24,725 nt of DNA from the NCBI GenBank assembly GCA_905250885.1, contig CAJNOQ010002360.1, positions 1-24,725 on the forward strand. Reading direction: 5' to 3'. The translations under genes and the position numbers were made by a program. The notes beneath the pieces are model-generated. The model was given only the letters and a program-made list of their open reading frames with translations. It searched no databases and had not been told where the DNA came from. Position 1 is the stretch's first letter; every line of letters begins with the position of its first letter. This stretch comes from Didymodactylos carnosus (taxonomy: Eukaryota > Rotifera > Eurotatoria > Philodinida > Philodinidae). Of the stretch, positions 18,681 to 24,725 are shown piece after piece.

Positions 18681-20324
18681 TTTTTCGTGATTCCATATGC
18701 GGTGATTACTCCCCATTACGAAGGTTCACTGGGAGAAATTTCATTTGATACAGTAGGTTGACCGGACGAAATGCTGATGAACCTCACTCGAATTAAGGGT
18801 ACAAACTCTTTTCCCGATTTTTGACTTCTATTTGAAAAAGACCTCCGAGCTCCCAAAGGCGTCCATTTTTGTAGATAGATTTGACTGAACTCAAGAAACT
18901 CTCTCATGTGAATGAAGGTTTTGATAAATTCTGATTTGATAAATTCCGATCTCAAAATTTGAAAACTTTAATTTTAAAGTGGGTTTTTAAGTTCAAAATC
19001 CACTTTAAAATTGAGATTTTCAGTTTTCGACCTCTGATTCGAGATCAGCGTGAAAAAGTACGTTTAATAATGTGTGTCACAAAACTAATAGGGAAAAAAA
19101 ATTCACGCAAATTCCTGAAACGAAGGAGGCCATTAGGTGGACAAACCGATCTTCAACATCGGATAATTGATGAACAGGACGTTTGAAGGTCATCGCTTTC
19201 TTCTGTCTAAAACAAAAACTACAATTAGATAAATCAAATTCTTATTCGAGAGAAATATAATCTTCTCGTCAAAGTAGAGCAACAATTGATCATGGCCTTT
19301 TAAAGACGAAAACCGAAAAATCTTCTTCCTCTACAATCATTACAAAGCCTTCTAATCTCGTAGATAATTAGATGTTTAACAGGTATAAAATCCTAAATTT
19401 CCTGTCAAGATTTTCAGAAGACGTACTGAATATTTTTAAAACTTTTCAAAAAACATTTAGGTGACACAATTTTACGATTTAGCAGATTTTCTACCTTAGC
19501 TACCTTTTACCTAGGAGTGATTGCACGAAAGAGACGACCTAACGCACTAGAGTTTGCTCAATTTTTTTTTAAATTTAATTCTGATTTCGCCAGTTTGTGG
19601 CTGTATTAAAGTTGAGTATATTCTGAAATTTTTAGTCTTTAGCGGATTATTTGGATTATTTTCTACTTTCTAGAAAATCCTCATCGATTTTCTAGATGAT
19701 GAGGAAGAACAATCTGAGTGAGAATGGTGATAATCAGAGACTTGCAAAGTGAAAATGTCTGAAGATAAACTTTTCGCCATTATTAAAAGCGATTGAACTT
19801 CGAAGTTGAGTGGAATGTATTATTTCAGCTTATTGGATGACAATATGGATCTTTTACTAATGAAAACCAAATTTCGACATCGATCGTGTATTGAACGACT
19901 GTTATTTTAATTAAAAAATGAAGAAAATAAATGTGAATTGTTAGGATCATGCCTTTGAGTTAATAGAATCAACTACATTTTTGGAAGATGGTAAATTCAG
20001 ACATAAAAATGACCAATATTTGAAGAGCAAATCGCTTTGTGATCTTCAGAAAGTTGCGGTGGAACTCGACTTTGTCTTAATCAGGCCTAACCCAAGAACA
20101 TTTTCTTCCTTTTTTTTATCTTTGTGATCTCTAAGTGTCATACAACAATAATACTTCTCGACGAATATGCTGATTTGCAAAAAACTAAGAGAACTTTCCG
20201 AATTTACTAACATTTCCGATGTTAATACTAAAACGAGCAGAAATCTGTTACAGGACAACTTATTATAATGTAGGCTTTGATAGATGTGAAAAAAGCAAGA
20301 AAATAATCACCGATTCGTCTTCTT
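18681..20324. other. Intergenic stretch with scattered repeats, no gene
   Basis: Contents visible: a 13-bp hairpin AATTTTAAAGTGG/CCACTTTAAAATT near 18971-19011; a diverged copy of the dispersed GATCAGCGT repeat near 19035-19065; a repeat at 19511-19562 that also occurs inverted near 8858-8900; and a small AGAAAATC/GATTTTCT palindrome near 19670-19695. Short frames on both strands have no recognisable domains. Confidence 0.4.
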
Positions 20325-20600
20325 GGATAATTGAATTCGATTTTCCAACTGTTTAGAAAATCGCTGTCGAATTTCAAGAATGTTGGGATTTATTTATAGA
20401 AAATCGATTTCGATTTCCAACATTGTTGTCGATTTTCCAACTTCTTAGAAATTTCTTATCGATTTTCTGGTAAATGAGAAAAGTCAATTCATAGAAAATC
20501 AACATTTTCTAAACAGTCAGAAAATCGCCGAGGATTTTATAAAAGTTGGAAAATCCTTGGCGATTTTCCAGATCGATTTTCTATAAAATAGAAAATAGTT
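20325..20600. repeat. Cluster of GAAAATCG/CGATTTTC palindromic words
   Basis: The words GAAAATCG and CGATTTTC, or one-mismatch variants, occur about ten times on alternating strands. Examples: TAGAAAATCGATTTCGATTT near 20396, CGATTTTCCAACTTCTTAG near 20431, CAGAAAATCGCCGAGGATTT near 20519 and CAGATCGATTTTCTATAAAA near 20569. The segment can fold on itself in many ways. There is no coding sequence. It sits just upstream of a decayed reverse transcriptase piece, but a link between them is not shown. Confidence 0.55.
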
Positions 20601-20741
20601 TCAGTTCCAGTGTACATTGCCAGAAATAAGACCACAGATTAGCTGCGAAACTGTAAATCGAAACATTTTAGTAAGCTAGTTGCAGATTTTAAGTCATTAT
20701 CAAAATTTTAGAAAGATATAAATCGGACGAAGGACGGTAGA

Positions 20742-21110
20742 AACAAGTTACTGGCTTTTATTTCGTTAGAAGATAAAAAGGCATGTTCAAATAGTCAAAA
20801 AGCTGATCTTGCCAATGAGTGTGAACCTGTTTTGTTCTAAAGTCCGACTCGAGTGTGAAACCAAAAATTAAAATTGACAATATATTTATGTTAGTTCCAC
20901 CGTCGAAATATCAGATTTATAAGACAATAAGCTACGCTAGGAACGATATCGCCTCAGGACTCGATGGAGAGACAGTTCATTTTTTTTAAGAAGTGCAGTC
21001 TTCAGCTGTCAGATTCTATTCATTATATTTTTACCCTTTGTATTTCGAATGGCATTTATCCATTAGTGTGGAATATAGATCATATTTTTCAGATTCATAA
21101 GAAGGGCTAG
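20742..21110 (+). pseudogene. Decayed non-LTR reverse transcriptase N-terminal piece
   Basis: The first frame (20742-20840) contains SNSQKADLANECEPVLF. This matches the linker before the polymerase in Jockey/CR1-like elements, where a K-A-D-x-L-N-E-x-F-x-x-V-F pattern is usual. The next frame (from about 20897) gives PPSKYQIYKTISYARNDIAS and then GLDGETVHFF, the 'ASGPDG' region. After a +1 shift at an eight-T run it reads KKCSLQLSDSIHYIFTLCIS and NGIYPLVWNIDHIFQIHKKG, the conserved block ending in 'hKKG'. Stops and frameshifts make it a relic. No ends or target duplication were found. It covers a different part of the protein than the fragment at 7545-8300, so the two cannot be compared. Confidence 0.7.
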
Positions 21111-21368
21111 TTGACAAGTATGTTGACCAATTTCTTTACTTTCTTTTAGCTTGGTTTTGTGGAATTCACAGATTGCTTTCATACGTTATTCTATATTCCA
21201 AAATAAGATTGTAACATTACAGCATATAAAAAGTATACTAAAGGCGATGGTGAGATAAATGCCCTATTTTTTGAGATTATAACAAAAAAAAACTAAGATT
21301 TTGTGCTGTTGACTTACTTAGAACAACATGTTTTAATAGGTAGTTACAGTTTTTGTTTTACTTGTATA

Positions 21369-22473
21369 ACGAGTGGGTCAGATAAAACCGGCCACTTTTA
21401 GTCGTTGTTTTTCAGATGCTTTACAGTAGTCCAAAGAGTTCATTCTAGACTCAATCGATAAAGAATTGAATTCACTATAAAATCTGCTATTTGAATCTCT
21501 GATAGCATTTTTGTCGTATGAACACCATTCAAAATATTGAAGAGTGCTGAGTTCCCGAACTGCGATACACCGAAAATAGAAAAATATTTGCCTTGATCCA
21601 AGAACAGATTTCATAACGATTTTGAAACGATCAAAAGATTCAACGGAAAATTCTACATCTTCTCATATACTTTTTGAAATTTTACAGTTAAATTTCTAGA
21701 AATTACTAGGGAAATTTCTCTGTGCAAAAAACTGATAAATCTAATAAAATCTAACTTTTAAGCCTACTTTTCAGAGGCTTTAGTATTTTTACTATAAAAG
21801 CAGTAAAACGTTCTCAATTCAGGATTTTAGTCTTATTATCTTACACAGAATTAAATTCTGCATTATTTGATATATAAACAAAGTTTCTCGATTGAAATTA
21901 TTAATTAAAAAAATGACTTTAATTTGAAAAAATTGAAAAGCCAGTTGAGGGCTAATTATGATTCCAGCTGACGTAGCGGAAACATGGTATGAAGTTGTAA
22001 ATGAATGAGATCGATAGAGCACAACATTCTCGGTCTTTCTACGTAGAACAATTAACTATTGAACCTCAGACAATGGGCTAAAAATCTTAAAAAAGGAGAC
22101 GACAAAAGCACGTCGCAGTTTGAGAAGTCAGCATCCTTCAATATTTTGAATGGTGCTCATACGACAAAAATGCAGTGGCGGATCCAGCTCATGAGCGGCT
22201 TTTAACCAGAAAACTGTTTTTTTACAGCAGAACTCTTTTAAAATTATTTGTTTCTATGGCGACCGCACGCATCTCACACTTTTATCGTATATTACATGAA
22301 ACAAAGAATAACTCTGGATCCGCCACTGCAAAAATGCTATCAGAGATTCAAATAGCAGATTTTATAGTGAATTCAATTCTTTATCGATTGAGTCTAGAAT
22401 GAACTCTTTGGACTACTGTAAAGCATCTAAAAAACAACGAATAAACGTGGCCGGTTTTATCTGGTCCACTCAT
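21369..22473. mobile_element. TA-flanked element with about 200-bp inverted arms
   Basis: The left end starts ACGAGTGGGTCAGATAAAAC; the right end on the minus strand starts ATGAGTGGACCAGATAAAAC. Both are next to TA (21367-21368 and 22474-22475). The arms extend about 200 bp (left to about 21568), sharing TAGTCCAAAGAGTTCATTCT and CAATATTTTGAA-type words. The right arm is split by the hAT MITE at 22173-22328. Without that insertion the element is about 940 bp, with a middle that shows no intact transposase. A partial relative lies in intron 12 (13363-13803). TA flanks suggest a Tc1/mariner-type origin. Confidence 0.7.
22173..22328. mobile_element. 156-bp hAT MITE nested in the right arm
   Basis: Perfect 15-bp inverted ends CAGTGGCGGATCCAG/CTGGATCCGCCACTG and a perfect 8-bp duplication CAAAAATG (22165-22172 and 22329-22336). 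The CAGTGGCGGATC terminus is a widespread hAT end. The other arm of the host element keeps the empty site, reading (complemented) GACAAAAATGCTATCAG, which proves the insertion. There is no coding capacity; the frame at 22175-22402 that crosses it is incidental. Confidence 0.9.
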
Positions 22474-22475
22474 TA

Positions 22476-23047
22476 TAATTTCTATTAGCTGCTAACCATC
22501 AAACAGAAACAATTTTTGTTATCTGTTAGGCGAAATATAATAAGTATTGGAAGCAATAAAATTTAATTCAAAACCTTTTTTCTTACGCCTTTTGGTCATG
22601 GTTGCAATAAAAGAGCAATAAAAACACAAAATGATCGTGACAAACATTTTAGATGTTTTGTTGGTTTTGCTTCTTGTGCAAATATTTAATCATAAAAATG
22701 GGGAAAAATACAGGTGAATTATTTTCGATCATCTGAATTTATCATAAATTCATGAATTTCCAAAAGTAAAAGTCAAGCTGAATTAAAATAGCTTCACTTT
22801 AGTGCTATGCAAGGTGTGCGGTAGGTTCAACACATCTTTGTTATTTAAATTTTTTTGGCATCATTGGAGATTATATGACTACTTTATGCAAGTGAAGAAT
22901 TCAAAAAAAGGAACGACAAAAATTCTATTTCTTGGAAAACAGAATTATACTTACTGGTAACATTAAAGACATGTAGAGCTAGACGGGAAAAAGTAGCCAA
23001 TTGTTCCAGTTTTTGCAGTATTTTAGCGATTTTTAGTTAAATTTTGA
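22476..23047. other. Intergenic stretch, nothing recognised
   Basis: AT-rich sequence with frequent stops in all frames. No repeats with clear partners, RNA genes or terminal inverted repeats were seen. Confidence 0.4.
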
Positions 23048-23368
23048 TTGGAAAAACGCGCCATTTCAGATGATAATAGATTTAATTTTCCACCACTTAT
23101 TGATGCAGAAAAATATCTAGAACTTCTTGTCAACCTGGCAAAGTGGTCAACAACGTGTAAATTAAATGAAAAAATGAAAGTTAGATTTTTCGAAATTTGA
23201 ATAGCAGGTCATATACTTCAGCAAACATTCTATCCCTTTGCCATTGGAACTTTTTTTCTAAGTGCCAAGCTTAGCGGAAAAATCACTAAGAAAGACTGGA
23301 TCGAAAACAATGATGCTTTCGGAAAACTGGATCGTATGCAAAACCAAAGTAAGCTTGTAGAAAAATAA
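23048..23368 (+). pseudogene. Possible broken gene fragment of unknown family
   Basis: One frame stays open for 107 codons except for a single TGA at 23198. The first part includes FNFPPLIDAEKYLELLVNLA and KWSTTCKLNEKMKVRFFEI. The second part includes FYPFAIGTFFLSAKLSGK and DWIENNDAFGKLDRMQ. The composition is more protein-like than the AT-rich surroundings, and the frame is kept across the stop, as expected for a recently broken exon or gene piece. I do not recognise the family. A CAG just before GATGATAATAGA (23067-23069) could be a former splice acceptor. A chance frame cannot be excluded. Confidence 0.3.
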
Positions 23369-23856
23369 CCACATATTCGGAATCAGTGGCAAACTCTCTA
23401 TCGATTGCTAAAAAACCTTCCTAATTTTAGACTTTCTAAGCTGAAAAAAAAGCATATAACATTTTCCTACCGAGTTATATGAAGAGGGGAGTTCAGTAAA
23501 ATGCGTGCCCCAGTCACATCCAAGCTCTAGTTTCGATAAAACTTTTACCGAATGTTCTTCTGTATATTAACTGTTAACAGTGTTAGCATAAATTAGCACA
23601 AACACTCCTTTGTCAAATGATAGGTTTTCTCCAAACCCTTGGTTTTCAAGGTAAAATCCATTTTTCTCAGCTCAGAAAAACTTTTATTTAAAACTAATGT
23701 GATATTTGGAATCAGCATCCAAAACTGCATCGAATGGTTTATAATTTGAAATATTTTTCTACAGAAAGTTTTCGATTAAACCGAATCGTAGCGTAGAAGC
23801 ATGACTGCAGCTAATTTTGCATGGGTATTTGAATGTTCGTTTTAGCAGCGGGACGA
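23369..23856. other. Intergenic stretch with two dispersed-repeat copies
   Basis: Copies of the TATTCGGAATCAG-type repeat lie at about 23372-23395 (ATATTCGGAATCAG) and 23700-23745 (GATATTTGGAATCAGCATCC followed by AAAACTGCATCGAATGGT). No coding frame of note lies between them. Confidence 0.45.
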
Positions 23857-24056
23857 AAGTCTATAAACGCATGTGTTATAGATTTTCGGATATGCTCTTA
23901 CCAATGGTGAGATTTTCGACATCCAAAAATATTTTCTATGGGTTTTCTAGAGATCCGGCCTTCCGAAAACCCAGAAACAATTATTTTTAGATGTCGAAAA
24001 TCTCACCATTTGCAAGAGCATATTCGAAAACCTATAAAAAGTGTGTTCACAGACTT
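23857..24056. repeat. About 200-bp near-continuous hairpin (fold-back MITE)
   Basis: Two arms of about 100 bp meet almost without a loop at GATCCGGCC/TTCCG near 23958. Shared words include GGTGAGATTTTCGACATC, ATATGCTCTT and GGGTTTTC. Outer pairing reaches AAGTCT on both sides, with more mismatches there. No coding sequence; the short frame at 23938-24144 is incidental. If transcribed it would form a long double-stranded RNA hairpin. A target duplication was not identified. Confidence 0.65.
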
Positions 24057-24725
24057 ACCTACAACTTCAACAGCATATGTCCATGTGCCTAGTCAAAATT
24101 GCCCACTGTGCCTGATATGTCTGAAGACCAAAGAACATCCATAATCCAGCCACTTTTTGCCACAAGTGAGCCAACAGTAACTACTGCATTAGATGTGTCG
24201 CATAAAAGAAGCCGGCTTCTTCAGATAAATTGAATTTATCAAAGATAAACTTCTGATACCTCTAAGAAGCAAAATTATAATATACTTCAAACATAGAACT
24301 TGTTCCTCAAATCAATAACTACAACATACGATAAAACCACATTTCAATTCAGAAAGCTATGCTACACCAAACACGTGCTAAGCTTTGTACAGATTCTAAC
24401 ATGAGAGATCTCCCGGTACAGTTAAGTTTGTTGAACAATGATGAAAAACCTAAACAAAATTTGTGTCGATAACAAACGAAGTGCTATACGACAGCCCAAC
24501 AATTTCCAAATGACAGACTGTTTTCCACAAGTAAACAGATCTTTATTTTCTAGAATACTTTCACATATTTTTATTTCCAATATTTATCCTAAACAAGCAG
24601 GACACATTGCTAAACTATTGTCATCTAACCTAGGATATTTCGAATTCTCTATGCTAATTGGATATAGATGCATGTTGAATTCTTCACTTAAGTCTACCAG
24701 TAATTGTATTTCAACCGCTTGGAAT
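24057..24725. other. Right edge, no gene recognised
   Basis: A short cysteine-containing reading (CPLCLICLKTKEHP near 24098-24141) is followed in another frame by CHK and CIRC; this is too broken to call. The remainder has no long open frame, repeat or RNA gene that I can support. Confidence 0.4.

Noticed and set aside
22175-22402. 75-codon plus-strand frame.
   Set aside because: It runs across a 156-bp MITE and the host element's inverted arm, so it is an accident of the insertion.
1-24725. CRISPR array, rRNA or tRNA genes, bacterial operon features.
   Set aside because: No regularly spaced direct repeats, no tRNA cloverleaf signature and no rRNA-like sequence were seen. The spliced gene shows the DNA is eukaryotic.

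Overview
The window is AT-rich eukaryotic DNA holding one clear, intact gene: a complete ubiquitin-activating enzyme E1 (UBA1 type) on the + strand, 6189-14764. It has 15 exons and 14 GT-AG introns and encodes 1050 residues once spliced. The protein reads like an animal E1. Most introns are very short (56-79 nt), and the DNA around the gene is full of transposon remains. This suggests an invertebrate. A bdelloid rotifer or a similar animal with compact introns would fit, but nothing in the sequence proves the taxon.

Layout. 1-6188 is intergenic. It holds a cluster of CAAGATCTTG-like palindromes (about 199-356), a 378-bp hAT-type MITE with an 8-bp target duplication (399-776), and a mariner-like element with long inverted ends flanked by TA (3777-4666). 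The rest of this stretch shows no gene. 6189-14764 is the E1 gene. Its two oversized introns are explained, at least in large part, by insertions. Intron 2 (6663-9633) carries a 1628-bp non-autonomous hAT-like element, itself containing a fold-back unit and a 5'-truncated non-LTR retrotransposon with its own 10-bp duplication, and then a separate TAGGATCCTA fold-back. Intron 12 (12864-14240) carries two abutting TA-flanked inverted-repeat elements. 14765-24725 is intergenic and repeat-rich. It has an isolated mariner-like end, a young MITE with nearly identical 169-bp arms inserted at that end's TA (16006-16660), a cluster of GAAAATCG/CGATTTTC words (about 20325-20600), a decayed reverse transcriptase piece (20742-21110), a 1.1-kb inverted-repeat element with a 156-bp hAT MITE inside one arm (21369-22473), a possible broken protein-coding relic (23048-23368), and a roughly 200-bp hairpin (23857-24056).

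There is no operon-like organisation and no second intact gene. The window is a housekeeping gene surviving in a dense, layered transposon landscape. Exon reading frames are clean, while almost every other coding-like stretch is broken by stops or frameshifts. The most interesting signals are the datable nested insertions, a dispersed unnamed repeat (core TATTCGGAATCAG) present about six times, and three fold-back clusters each built from a different short self-complementary word. I did not find convincing evidence of a new multi-gene biological system.
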